From: Drosophila persimilis
Lineage: Eukaryota > Arthropoda > Insecta > Diptera > Drosophilidae
Length of the DNA stretch: 64,000 nucleotides
Direction of reading: 5' to 3'
Assembly: GCF_003286085.1 (NCBI RefSeq)
Contig: NW_020825294.1
Location: 1,240,001 to 1,304,000 of the forward strand
Shown here piece after piece: positions 1 to 12,715 of the stretch. How positions within the stretch are numbered: position 1 is the first letter of the stretch; every line of letters starts with the position of its first letter. The notes beneath the pieces were generated by a model, which ran no database searches, was not told the origin of the DNA, and was given only the letters and a program-made list of their open reading frames with translations. Made by a program: the position numbers and the translations under genes.

Positions 1-2919
1 TGGCTGTGGTATGGCGTGGCATGTGGCAGCATGGCAGAATGGCATGGATGTGCATGGCTCTCTTGTTGTGGGTCGCCAGCGTTGCGGGCTGAGCTGTTTG
101 CGTTGTTTTTCCTCGGGTGACTGTCTGAAGTGCAAATTTGCTTTAATTATTCCATGGCAACAACATGAGGAGGAGCAGCGGCAGCAAGAACCACGACATC
201 TGCAACGGACTCTGACTCAAATTCAGGCATTGCCTCAAGAAGCACACTCCCACCACCCACCACCCAGCACCCAGCACCTACAACAAACACCCACACATCC
301 CTCAGCAGACAGCAGAGACCTGGTGACAGCAACATTTACTTATGCACCAGTCTTCACACCTCCCGCAGCCGAAGGACAGGACGCCTTTCGCCTTTTGGCG
401 ACATTGAGTGACGCCCTGGAACAGAACCGCAGTTTCGTTTCTCTCAGTGTACGACCCAGACAGGACATTATCACAGTTTCCTCCAACCAATAATACATCC
501 AAACCAACCCACGAGACCATCCGAAGGAAGCCACTATCCAACCAACAGACGAACGAGCGAACGAACGAACAGAACCGCTTGCCCCCTTTTTGGGTGGCTT
601 CTCCCGTAGCTTTTGATGCTTGACATTGTTGGCAGTCGATATTGGTTGTAATTAGCTTTAATTGAAATTGCTCCATTCCCATCCATCCAATCCTCTATCG
701 TATGTACGTACATTCAAACAAATATATGTATATGTATTTGTACATGTATCTGTGTGTATGTGTATGTGGTGGCCCCGTGATTTGGGTTTTAATGCGGAAA
801 ATGTTTGTAATTTTGCCAAAGTTAATTTATGGTGACCCCGACCCAGACCCAGACCCACACCCAATGGCAAATTCCCTTTTACAGTTTCAGTCTCTCTACC
901 TCAGTCCTCAGTCCTCAGCTCTGCCCAGCACAGCAGGTTGTCGCATTTCACGGTTTTCATTTGCCACTCAAATAATTAGAGAAGTTCCATTCAAAAAGTT
1001 TCCACATTTCCTACAAATTGTGCGGATTGTTTGAATTCAATTGATAAATGTAAACCGAAATGTTTCCGTGTTGGGAATGTGAGGAGAAATATGTAATATG
1101 CAGATACCAGTCATGAAAATAGGTAAATATATTACCGAAAATTAGATAAACACATTGACAATAAATATTAAATGGCAATATTAAAGAAGAAAAGCGCTGT
1201 AATGACATTCTAGATTAGATATCCTTATACAATTTACGAAAATGCAAATTGCTTTTTTAAATTCCATTATCAAATATTATACATATCTGGCTTTTTTTCG
1301 TAATTACTTCATATCAAGTAGAACTTATAAAGGCGATAATCACGATTGCAGTGGAAATCTTTGAAGAGTTTTGACACATAAACTTTTTATGGCCATAGAT
1401 ATGGAATGATATTCCTCCCCAATGCCAGAGACTTTTATCATTTTTTGGATGTATCATGATTGATAAAATGAACAAATAAACAAAAAACACCAACAACATT
1501 GTCATATAAGAAAGAGAACTGGAAAATATTTCCATTCAGTCAACAAAATTTGTTTTCCGTTTGCATTTCAGAGTAATAAATTAAACAGAAAACTTTATGG
1601 AAATGTTAAATCAATAAGCAAGCAATTACAAAGTTTTATTTGGTTATTCCAAATGATTTACCTCGATAAATATTTATGGGAGTAATTTAGTAACAGACTA
1701 AAACCAGTTCGACTTAAATATAGTAAATATAGAAGCCAAACCAACTGGATTTAAAAATATCAAAAAGTTTCGTTTCCATGTGGGACTTCCTAGATCTCTT
1801 TATGCCTGATCAAATAATAATCAACTTGAGACAGAAACCATATCAAATCGAAATTGATTAGCGTGCGGCCATAAAACCATCAACTGCTTTCGATTTTCGA
1901 TTGATTGAATGCTTCAAGTCGCACTAATTAAAAAAACACAAATGAATGCCATTATTAATCTAAGGCTATCAATCATTTTTATTGCATACTTTTCCGTGTC
2001 ATATATTGTACTGTATAAATAATGTGTTAACTATTTTCATATAATGCCAGAATCGGCCACAGAGTACAGTCATGACATTGCATTCGAAATTGTAAATTCT
2101 TAAAGCAGCGGGCCAACGTGATGGATTGAATTTATAGCCAGGGGCACTTCTCGAGTGGCTTGGGAATCGTCTAAGAAATATATTTTATGATGACTAAGTT
2201 ACTTGTATATGGATGTTGTTTATAGTACGACAGAGACGCTAGATATAGATATAGAACTGCAGTGGCGCATCGACCATAAATGTGGACTTGGCTACCGAAC
2301 TAATTTATTTATATTTATTATTAGTACTTTAATAACTTATAGTTAACTCTACCATTTTTAATGTAGATTTTAAAATAAGAACCAACCAAGAACTGAAAAG
2401 TAAGTTTCGTTTTCTTACATTTTTATTTTGTTTTTAAATGTAATATTTTTTTTGGCCACCAACAGATATCTGAAATCTTATATTTAAAATTTTTTTTTAT
2501 ACATCATATATCTTTTACAATTTAATTTTTTCGTATGAATTTTATATTTAGTTTTCATGCTTTAATTTAAGTTTTTACACAAGCTCCAAAGAGAATATGA
2601 TGAATGAAAATATGCACAAGGGAGTGCCCTTGCACTCCCGCCCCATAACTATGCTCAGGTGGAAGAAGAAAGACGAGTATATAGAAGAAGATACAGCACA
2701 GCAGACACTTACATGAGTTCCAACTTCGTGCGGCTCTTCGTGATCACCACCCGAGTGGAGTACTTAAAAGAGAGAGAGAGAGAGCAAGCGAGTAATCGGG
2801 AGTAAGCGTACAACTTTGATTCAATCAATGAATGCGATTCAATTCTTGTGCGAGATTGTACGAGTGTTTTCTCACACACGCAGACACTTACACCCATTGC
2901 CTGCATGTGTGTGTGTGCC
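1..2919. other. Non-coding DNA, no gene recognised
   Basis: Both strands carry only short open frames rich in His, Thr and Pro that follow the base composition; none looks like a known protein. The stretch has simple repeats: runs of CCACCC and AGCACC around 240-290, ACGAACGA around 550-575, a TATG/TGTG tract around 715-770, a CCCAGA tract around 840-860 and an AG tract at about 2770-2785. The part from 1,050 to 2,580 is very AT-rich. A perfect hairpin at 2620-2639 is listed separately. This may be intergenic DNA or part of an upstream intron of Nha1, which lies downstream on the plus strand. Confidence 0.5.
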
Positions 2920-2956
2920 TATAAAACGCATGCAAGAATTTGCAGCGACTTAGTCG
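2920..2956 (+). promoter_or_regulatory. Candidate TATA + initiator core promoter
   Basis: TATAAAA lies at 2920-2926, and 32 bases after its first T is the A of TTAGTC (2952), close to the Drosophila initiator TCAGTY. This spacing is the one used by TATA/Inr promoters. A short upstream ORF of 19 codons starts at 3052 and ends just before 3115. The direction is plus, so an upstream transcript of Nha1 about 6.4 kb away is the simplest owner, but no splice donor could be chosen with confidence and an unknown non-coding transcript is also possible. Confidence 0.35.
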
Positions 2957-2999
2957 TGTTTAAGCGGGTCGCGCGATCGTCTTAGTCTTCGCCTTCGCC

Positions 3000-5900
3000 T
3001 TCGCCGTCGTTTTGCCCCACTCTATACGGATCGCATTCCCGTTAACGTGAATATGAAAGTTAAAGTACCCATTGCCTCCACGACGAGCACCACCAGCACA
3101 TTCGACTCTTAATTGATTTGCAAACTTTGGGCAATTCCGAGAAATAAGAGGGAGCATAGAGATAGAAGAACAGTGAGAAAAGTGACACGAGATTTGACAC
3201 ATCAACGGAAAAGTTGTCTAATTTCCTGCCTGCTGTGTGAATACCAGAGTAGGTTTTACCCCTTTGCCCACGCTGCTAAACCATTTTTCCGCCAAGTTCA
3301 ACGCAAAAAGTCATTGGCTATAATAAAATAAATACTTTAGATATTTCACATTTCTGTACGTACGTGTTTTTTGGCACAATTATAAAACGCAAAACAAAAC
3401 AGAAACACCGAATGCGAAATGCAAATGCAAATTTTATACGCTTATGATTAAAACGCTCGCTTTCGAGCTTTGAGCTTTGTTATTAATGTATGGTTCAAAT
3501 ACTTGACTTTATTCACATACGTTACTCGTTTCGTATTTGGTTTGTATTTTTTTGTTGTTGTGGGATTTCAATATGCATATTCCACCCAAAATGAATGGCA
3601 AGTGAATGATTTCTTAATGAATGCATAAGTATATTTTATTGCACGAGGAAAAATCATTTGCAGTGCTACCTAATTTAACCATAATTTTAAATTTAATTAA
3701 ACAAAACGGGTTGAATAAATTAACGTTAGACATGAACGAGTACTGAAATATCAGATGTGAAAATGTGGAACATTAATTTTAAAAGAATTCAAGAGAGGAA
3801 AGTATGAAGCCATCTAACAAAGAATAATAAGACATTCTTTTCAACTAGATAAGAGTACTATGAGTGGAAATATTGAAGAAGATTTCCTAAGAATGATAGA
3901 AAGAAACGACGAAAGAATACTACTGACTCGCAATTTATTGCCTAGAAAAGGAAATAAAGACGTAGATCCCGATAAACAACCATTATTTCAAAACCCATCT
4001 CCAATAAAAATATAAATTTTTTCTACATGAATATTGTCCTTTTCATTAAAGAGTTTCATAATTTTAAATCAACAAACATTATCATTGGCTCTAAGAATAC
4101 TACACATCTTCTCCTTGGATCTCAGTGGACATACATACATAAGTTAACCCGAAAAAATAATGATATACTACTCATAAACTACGACATCACATCGCGCAAC
4201 ACTCTGTCTAGACGAAGCGTTCTCTCTCATCCAAGTTCATCATCATTTCTGCGGTTAAGATAACCAGAGGAAGAAGAGTCATTGAATGTAAAACCTAACG
4301 ATAGGAAATACATGGATAATTAAAAAAGAAACAGACGAAAAAGAATCTTATCGCATACCTCGAAAATTGGGCCAATAAACACTTACCACAATTAGCAGTT
4401 GTCAACGCGACTAATGACAAAGCCAAAAAACAGACGATGCGGGACGGTATGGGATGGTCGGTCGAGTGGATCAGGGTTGGATTACACATATCATATTGAT
4501 AATGTTTTAATAAACAATCCTCGGAACAGAGAGATAAAAACGAAACCCGAACTGTAGCCAAAACAAACTAAGGGAAACCGATGATGATCACTGATCAATA
4601 TGTTCGTAGACGGTGTGCGGTGTGTTTGTATTCATGGCTGATTGATATTCAAGTGGATTGGGGCGGCCTGTTAATGAAACACTCGTAAGTGGAGTAATCA
4701 CACACATATTTCGCGATCCGATCGCAATCGAGAAACCAATTCAGAGCGGGCTCTACGATCCCCAGTACCAGTGCCAGTGCCAGTGCCGGGTGCTCATTTA
4801 GCATTCGAAATCAATCACAATTCACACTTTGTCATACGGTAGTCGTAGTATTAGGGCAATACAAGCCAATTAACTCATCCGGCAAACCGATAAGAGGCCA
4901 CCAATCGCCATACCTGAAACCCCCATTCCCCCACCTAATCATAGACCACTAACCGATCGACGATTCGTGGCACCTTCGATTTTTATGGTCAACTCTTTTG
5001 AGTACTTAGTGGATTTTTATTTGGTCGATTTCTGGGTAAATCACTTTCGGTATAGCGCCCTTTCTTATCGTCGGCTGCTTGTGAGATAAGCCAAGAACAT
5101 ATTATAAAGATTTTCAATATGCTGCGATCGATCATGGAAAAGCCTTTTATATTTGTTATAAATTAATGCAAATATACGACTTGAGATAAAGTTTGTGAAA
5201 GCCATGGCCCCGACCGGCTGCACTGAAATCCATCGTCTAGTCTAAACGATTGTGTGTTAACGAATTCTCTATTTAAAGAACTTTACTTAACGATGGAGTG
5301 TCGTGGAACTGAACTGAATATGTGTCTTGAACCGCTTCATTCCGGATAATTGATCAATTGAAGTGTCTGCAACTGGAGATTCCTTTGACGTCATTCCGGG
5401 AGTTTTAAACCTCGGTACAACAATTAATAGGCCAATAAACAGAGTTATATGAAAAGCCAATTTCGTGCTAAGAATTTCAGTCTCTGACTTTAGAAATGAT
5501 TCGAATTTAAATGGATATTTATTGGCGTGTGCAATGTACATACATTCTGAAGAGCATATAAGGTGGCATTTTTGTATGGAAAAATTACCCAAAAAGCTGC
5601 TATTTTGCTGCAAAATGCCATAGGGACACTCCTTAATGGTTAAAGGTTTTATTAAAGTGAACAAACGATGTGTTGTATGCCTTGGACTTGTTTAAAGTTC
5701 TCAAAAATCCATAGGCTTACATCCACTTGGAACAGCTTAAATCAACACTACCTTTTTTTCTATAATCAACTGACATTCTTAGAAATGAAATTTCCCTTTC
5801 TGCCGGATATTGTCTAATGGAATTGCCCAAAAATATTTGAATTGCTGTACGTTCGTAGTATCTGCAACACATTTCACACACTCAGAGATAATACTTTCAG

Positions 5901-8900
5901 CCAATAGAAAAACCAAACTCGCGTTTTAATTCATATATAGCCCTGCGTTTCCATTCTCCTTCGATTAAAGTGAATTGTGCTCCAAGTTGTCCGTGTCTTT
6001 GCACACTGCCGCCACTCAAGCACATTGGGGATTAATTGTGTAATGCGAAACTTATTATCTACATTGATTATCTATTGTTGAGCAGTTTTCCAGACAACGG
6101 AATGCTTTTTTTTGCTCTAAGAAATCGATTAGATTAACACTACAACAATCAAGCGCACAACTGCTGCAAAATAATTACAAAAACACAGTCAAATAATAGA
6201 GAATGTCTGCCCGGAATTGGCCGGGCCGGGTCAAAATGGATCCACGTGACCAGTAGCTGATACGCTGATAAACCCCTACCATCAGGCATTACCTTCTCCA
6301 AGACACCTTACCAATTTCAAAATCCGTGTAAAATGTAAATGCTTCAGCCAGCGAATTTCGCCGTTGGCCATTGTGCAATGAGGCTCGAGGCGTGCAAAGA
6401 AAACCTTTTTGGGCCGCTTTTGGTAACGGCTGTAATAAGTAAGTCGGGACAGGGGCCTAGACCCCGTCCCGGATCCACTCCCCGCACCGTTGACTTGACC
6501 CAAAGCTAACTAAGTACGACAAATTTGCTTATGGCTTATGGCCAGGCCAATTCGATCAGGGAAACATGTCACGTAGAATCATTCGTAGTAGTAGCTTTCG
6601 TTCGTTGATTCGTTCGCAATGCAAAATGCCTTTTGGTGTGTGTATATTCGTGTATTTGTGGGTGGCACAGCGTGAAACGGTGGGCCAACCTCCAGCAAGG
6701 TCAAGTGGCTGCCAAGCTGAATGCAAAAATAAAACAGTGAAAATCGCTTCTATACAAAATCAAGCAGAAAAATCAAGAATGAACTCTGGAATAACAATTA
6801 ACTAAAAGGAAATCTGGAAAGCCGTTAATGGGTTACGTTCACATACACACATATTCTTAGAGTCGTTGAGTTTTTTTTATAGAGAAAGTGTGTAAAGGAA
6901 AAATAAGAGTGTAACGAATATATAGTATCTGGTATCTTGGATCCCATTGGGTTCGAACAACGTAGCCCTCCATTATGCAATATTTCACTTGAGTTGTAAG
7001 AAGAACTATTAAGTTGAATAAAATCTAATAAAGAGTATAGGAAAATTATTTTAATTATTTATTTATGATTCATTTAACGCAGGATATATGCGGGGTCATA
7101 AACTGCTCCTCAGAGTAAAAGGCATTTTGTTATCCTTCACATGACCTGGATACCGATGTAAATGTAATCAACCATTATATAGGCAGATATATTTGCCTAA
7201 AAGGCTTAAAACATTAACTGGTGACACACGAATGCTAATTAAGCGGCTTTTGTTCGCCGTTTGCTCGCATGACAGCACGTGACGATGATACGGCAATGAT
7301 GATGATGTGTAGAAAAGTTTTGTCAGCGCGTCTCTGTCTGAGACCAGACACGCGTCAATTAGAGCCCCGACCCCCCCACAAAAACAAAAAAGGCCACAGA
7401 TATTTCAGGGTGTTTAAAAACTGGAGCTTGAGTTGAGGCGCATGCATGGAAACCCGTGTGGCAGCCACCACCAGCCACCAGCCGGCACCTGACTCCTGGC
7501 TGAGTGACTGACCGACCCGACCGACCGACCATTCGAGCATAAATATTGTCTAAAGTAATTTTTTCATGGCAAATTGCTCATATCAATAGCAGACCTTTGT
7601 TGAATCGACGTTAATTAGAGGTGAAAATTGACAACATTGAGCGTGTCTGGCCAATTATGCAGTTGTGATTGCAAATATACTTTTGTTCCGCCCTCAGCGG
7701 AGGGGCTCTCTGCACATAAGTCTGGCTATATTTAGTGTTCCAATCAGAGCGTGAAAAGTGTCAACATGTTGCACATTGTTTAATGACAAAGTAGTTGAAA
7801 TACGAATGAATAAGCTTTAAGATAATGTTTTCCTGCAAGTCTTATACTCGTAAAGGTTTTGTTTGATTGTTGCACTGCAAGGGAGAAAATGCCAGTATAT
7901 TTCCCAATGGCATTTACAGTGGAGCAGGTCTAGTCCTTTAGTTGGAAAAAGAGCTGTTAAATTCTGAGAAAATATTTACCGAAGGGCAAAAGAAAGGCAT
8001 CGAAGGGGTCTCCTAGCTTTCGTTTCTGCTTTTTTATCCCCCACAATTCAGATCTATTTCAAATTTATTTAGTACAATTATAGATAGACTTGTCACCTGC
8101 CATGCGGTACTACTACTACCACTGAAAGGCTTGTGTGAGCCATAAATTAACAAATTGTATAACCAAAAATGTTGAATATCACTGGCCGAGAAAATAAATG
8201 TAAACGCTGCCTGCCTGTGGCTTTGTTTGATTTCAGCTAACGAACCGCATGACTGGATGTCACATTTTGTTCTCTCCGCAAAAAAATAAAAAAGAAACGA
8301 AAAAGCTGCCAAAAACAAATAATCACAAATTGTATATGAAATAATCAATTCAGCCTCATTATTTCGAGACGGCGGCGGCAGAAAATAAAAGACGGGAAAC
8401 ACTAAAACCGAGCTCACGTGAATTTATTTAGATAATCTGCGTCATAATAGAGTCTTGAACAAATAATGGTGTCTCTAGGGGCATCAAAGCGAGAACCGAT
8501 CAGGTTTTTTAGGAAGAGGTAACCACAGAACCACAGATGTCTCCTCTGGGGATGTGATCTCCAGCCGTCTGATATAATTGAAGCTAATTGCTGTTAATTT
8601 TTATCAAAGCTGTACTATATTTATTTATTAGTTACGTTAATCTTTAACGTTTTTTCACATGTTCACAAATTCTTCACCGAGTGCACAGAAAGAAACGAAT
8701 TGTATAATATTATTTGAATACTTTTATACAGCTACAATTATTCCTTCTTGAGCTGTGTTTTGTATTATTCGATTAAATTTATTATATTACAATGAAGTAA
8801 AATCGTAGAGTTTTTTTTTAGTTCCAAAATGATCTAACAACTTTGAATAATTATTTTATTTGAAAGAAATTAGGAATTTGTGTTTAACTGAACTTACATA

Positions 8901-9030
8901 TAATAGATCTGTTAACATATGTAAGAGTAAATCTTCTAGCATTGCTTTTAACAGTAGCCATAGCAGATGATATTAGAGCTTCTTTAAAATGATTTCATAC
9001 TTGATTAGGCAATTAGAGCCCCTGTTTTTC
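3000..9030. other. Non-coding DNA upstream of Nha1
   Basis: No recognisable gene. If the promoter at 2.92 kb is real, this is 5' leader exon plus intron of the Nha1 transcript. Contents seen: a 51-codon orphan ORF at 3860-4015 (listed separately), a GTGCCA-type hexamer repeat near 4765-4788, and otherwise mixed AT-rich sequence with small poly-A/T runs. Open frames of 60-127 codons in this stretch are low-complexity or stop-bounded by chance. Confidence 0.5.
3860..4015 (+). CDS. Orphan small ORF, 51 aa, possibly transposon-derived
   Basis: An ATG-started frame of 51 codons ending in TAA. The protein is charged and of normal complexity (starts MSGNIEEDFL, ends NPSPIKI), unlike the low-complexity chance frames around it. 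I do not recognise the family. Upstream and downstream sequence is AT-rich, and a second frame (about 4027-4263) follows in a region with short repeats such as ACATACATACAT. It could be a remnant of a retroelement, a real small peptide gene or chance. No Kozak-like context beyond an A-rich lead is evident. Confidence 0.2.
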   Translation: MSGNIEEDFLRMIERNDERILLTRNLLPRKGNKDVDPDKQPLFQNPSPIKI

Positions 9031-9034
9031 GTTC

Positions 9035-9125
9035 AGTGTACACCATCGGAGGGCTCCTACAGCTGCTGTGGTGTGGTGCGAGAGAGTAGCTGCAGCTCGA
9101 GTCGAGTCCCAGTCGCCACCTCGTG
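9035..9125 (+). promoter_or_regulatory. Nha1: Candidate Nha1 transcription start and leader exon
   Basis: TTCAGTG with the A at 9035 fits the Drosophila initiator. A possible splice donor (GTG then GTAATG) follows at 9126, and a clear polypyrimidine-type acceptor ending TTTGCAG at 9299-9305 precedes the Nha1 start codon. This gives a short 5'-UTR exon, about 180 bp of intron and then the first coding exon. No TATA box is visible. It may be one of two or more alternative starts, together with the TATA promoter near 2920. Confidence 0.3.
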
Positions 9126-9317
9126 GTAATGAATTTATTTCATTGCTAAACGTTGAACGAGATAGTTGTAAAAAGTCGCGTATTGCTGATTAATATTTTC
9201 ATAACTTCGATTCGAATCGGAACGTTGTGTGATGTTTACTGTCAGTTAAAGACCCCCGTAAACGAATAAAACGACCATAAATCAATCTATAAATCTGCTT
9301 TGCAGATCCACAAGACG

Positions 9318-12300
9318 ATGACGGCCACCGGTGAGCCAGGAGCCAGGGATGACTCCTCCGGTGCTCCAGCCAGCCTAATCACCACGCCCAATACCATCAT
9401 CGCCCCCTCACCGATACCCGTGCTCAGTGATGTGCCCATGCCGAATGGCAATGGCAACGGGAATGGAAGTGGAGCTGGAACTGGCGCTGGAGCTGGAGCT
9501 GGGAACAACTTCAAGAGCAGCATTGTCATCGACAGCCAGCCCAAGCGGCGGGTGAGCATTATCTCGGATCCGCCAATGATCGCTGGTGGAGGTGGAGGAG
9601 GCGGAATTGGCGGTGCCGCAGGCCCCGGCGCCGGATACGATAACCCCGCCTTTGAGCAAAATCCTAGGCGTAAAATTTCACAGGTAACGAATTACGATTA
9701 CGATCAATAGGTGAGATTGTAAATTTGGATTTTGTGTGTGCTTAGATTTACGCGGTAGCCATAAATACTCGTAAAATGTTGCTCATATTTCTGCTTTTAT
9801 TGATTATCGGATGACGTCGTGGGATCGTGAAAAGATAACGACAGAAAGTGATTGAAAATAACCTCGAATTATATTTATATTGGAATTACAGACCTCCACA
9901 CACTCGCACACGGACATTGGACCGGCGCGAAGGAAGAGCATACTGAAGGACACTGCCACCACCACCCATGACAATGAGAGCGATCGGGTCTCAACGCACA
10001 GCTATGGTGAGTCCTGAAAGGATTATCCTCCTAACATTCGCATTTCCGTTACGGAATAACATTTATGGGGGAGAACTTTAACATCTCTGTTACATTTTTA
10101 CATGTACAGTTGTGTAGTACAGAAAAATAACTTTTTCATTGGCGCCACTGTAACATCGTAAAAAAAGTGAAATGCTATAAAAAATACGTGTGCAAAGTGG
10201 CGTTCAGGGGAGCTTTTGCACGTATAAGCATTCTTAGGATAGCTACACGAAGGGGGTTTTATATATAGCTCCGAAAAACGTTTTAAATTTCCGCATTTGT
10301 ATTAAAATATTACTCTAATTGGCGCCATCGCTACTAAACGGCGCCACTGAGCAGAGCGGTGTAGGAAAGTTTCACGGAAAATTTCAAAAATGTTGAAGAA
10401 ATCTTTCTCCTTTTGATGGATTTCTTACTACCAAAGTGTTCCCTTGAACTATTCATTGGAAAAATGCAAATATCTGCCAGGTCGTCGACAATATCTATGT
10501 CTATTTCGATTTCAATTTGCCGGCGCACGGTTAACATTATCAATTAGCAGTAACCGGGGAAGTGGACTCTACCAATTTCCAATCTTATTGCGCAGGTCTT
10601 GCCTTTGACGTGTGCACACATACACCACACTGCACTCCCAACCCCCGCTCTCTGTTGATATTCTCCCCATAGTTATCACCTAATTAGAGTTCGATGATGA
10701 CTGACGAGATAATTTGACGGGGGTTTTGGGTAAATAATACATCCATCCCCCCATCGCCCCACGGAGGAGTGCTGAGTGCTCGCGTACCTAGAACTCATGT
10801 ATTAATAGACGTTTGCCATTTTGTTGCAGAAAACTATCGACAGAATGCGCTGGACGTGCTCAATGCCAAATATAACGGCCATCAGATGGCCCATAGCTCG
10901 GCGGGGGGCAGCAATGGTGGGGCCAACTTTGTGGAGGAATCCTGGATGTACACATTCTGTTTGAAGTGTCGCGGCGAGGAGCCATCGTCATCGTGGGAGC
11001 CTCCCTTCTGGCAGAAGATCTTCCCCTATCCTCTGTGTCCCACCTTCAGGACTTTCTCGCGACTGGTGTCCATCATTCTTATAGGTATGCAACGCCTCTA
11101 GCTATTTGCCTCTATCAAAAACTTAACTCTCTTGTGTCGCTCAGGTGTCCTCATTTGGATCACGGCCTTTGTAATCATTGGAGACTCGGCTGCCCCTGGT
11201 GGACAGCTGTTTAGCCTGGTCGTCCTAACTGTGGCAGCCAACTTTGGCGGCTACCTGATATCTCTGACCACCCTGCCTCGTCTGATTGGCATGCTCCTGG
11301 TGGGCATACTCTTTCAGAACGTCGGCTGGGTCAATCTCGATGGTGACTTCTCGGTGGTGACGGCCCACCTGCGCAAGTTTGCGCTGACCATAATCCTGAC
11401 TCGAGCTGGACTCGAAATGGAGCCGGAAGCCTTCAAGAAAGTCTACAAAACGATTCTTAAGCTGGGCATTATTCCCTGGTGCGTGGAGGCCGTCATTGTG
11501 GCCGTGATGTCGCACTTCCTGCTCGATCTGCCCTGGATCTGGTCGTTCCTCTTGGGCTCCATCATCGCCGCTGTCTCGCCGGCTGTGGTGGTTCCCTGCC
11601 TGTTCCGCCTGCGAACGAAAGGCTACGGTGTGGCCAAGGGCATTCCTACGCTGGTGGTGGCTGTGGCCGGTGTGGACGACGCCCTGTCGGTGGCTATCTT
11701 CGGCATCATCAGCACCGTAATGTTCTCGGACAAGGGACTGGCGTATCAGATTGCCCAGGCTCCGGTCTGCATTCTGGGCGGCCTGGGCTTTGGCGTCCTT
11801 TGGGGAAGTCTGGCTCGCATTTTCCCCGAGAAGGGGGATGCTTATGTGGTGCCGCTGCGAACACTGCTCCTCTTCACCGGCGGCCTGATGGCCATCTATG
11901 GCAGCGAGGAGCTGGGCTTCGAGGGAGCCGGCCCCCTGGCCGTTGTGTTTTCTGCCTTTGTGTCGAATCTATTCTGGTGCAAGGACGGCTGGGATGTGGA
12001 GGATAATCCGGTGTCTACCGCCTTCGAGATCTTCTGGATGATCTTCGAGCCCATTCTGTTCGGCATCACTGGCTCCACCATCAAGATACGCGAGCTGGAC
12101 TCGCACACCGTCTCCATTGGAGCCGCCTGCATCTTCACCGGCGCCATTCTGCGCATCTTTACCACGGCTGGCATTGCCTTCGGCGATCGCCTGAACCTCA
12201 AGGAGAAGTTCTTCGTTGGCCTCTCCTGGATGGCCAAGGCCACAGTCCAAGCGGCTTTGGGGCCGGTGGCCCTCAAGCATCTCGACGAGAACTCCACGGA

Positions 12301-12598
12301 AGAAGAACGCAATTACGCCAGCATTGTGCAGACAATCTGCGTCTTCAGTATTGTGCTGACAGCGCCGTTGGGTGCCATTCTGATATCGGTGACGGGGACA
12401 AAGCTGCTGACAAAGACGAAGCAGCCGCAGGATCTCAGCGGCTGGCGACGCAGCCATCGTCCTTCCATACGCGACATCAGCATCATCGATGAGGAGGAGG
12501 AGCGCGAAGATCCCGAGATACCCGAGGACAAGGAGACGCACGACAACACGCTCAACAATGCACACATACCCAGCATCTCCTATACGTACAACACATAA
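9318..12598 (+). CDS. Nha1: Nha1, Na+/H+ antiporter of the CPA2 (NHA) family
   Basis: Four coding exons join in frame: 9318-9683, 9892-10006, 10830-11084 and 11145-12598, giving 729 aa; introns are 208, 823 and 60 bp, all GT...AG. The start is the first ATG after the splice acceptor at 9305. Residues 1 to about 235 are a cytoplasmic, low-complexity N-terminus with Gly/Asn/Ala repeats and an RRKS patch. From about 236 on there are roughly a dozen hydrophobic segments of the Na_H_Exchanger fold, with the AAVSPAVVVP stretch and the GVDDAL motif whose paired aspartates (about D423, D424) are the ion-binding residues of NHA proteins. The C-terminal tail from about 670 is acidic and cytoplasmic. 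In D. melanogaster, NHA proteins work with the apical V-ATPase in Malpighian tubule and gut; its paralogue Nha2 lies elsewhere, and NHA1 has been suggested to move H+ with Cl- rather than being a plain cation exchanger. The Nha1 symbol rests on recognised sequence and on l(2)k09022 as neighbour. Confidence 0.93.
10007..10829 (+). other. Nha1: Nha1 intron 2 with three GGCGCC palindromes
   Basis: An 823-bp intron, much longer than its neighbours of 208 and 60 bp. It contains three copies of the palindrome GGCGCCA followed by CTG or TCG, at 10141, 10321 and 10340, in otherwise AT-rich sequence. The motif resembles E2F or insulator-type sites but is not assigned. Confidence 0.5.
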
Positions 12599-12709
12599 AA
12601 GTTGTCAAAATGGGGAATGGGATCTCCTCTCCTTGTTGTTGGATCGCAAGCGCAATGTGTTGATTGTTTTCTTATTATACATTAGCCTTAAGTGGACTTT
12701 GCATTCCGA

Positions 12710-12715
12710 AATAAA
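12710..12715 (+). terminator. Nha1: Nha1 poly(A) signal
   Basis: A canonical AATAAA lies 112 bp after the Nha1 stop codon, followed by an AT-rich stretch. It is the first such hexamer in the 3' flank and gives a short 3'-UTR. Confidence 0.6.

Noticed and set aside
11..493. 160-codon open frame at the left edge
   Set aside because: Low-complexity His/Pro/Thr sequence produced by CCACC and CAGCA repeats; no recognisable domain.
6945..6970. GGTTCGAAC, a tRNA T-loop lookalike
   Set aside because: Only about three stem pairs form and no cloverleaf could be built around it.
11479..12565. Long alternate frames over the last Nha1 exon on both strands
   Set aside because: Codon-bias shadows of the transporter frame, which has clear membrane segments and the paired aspartates.
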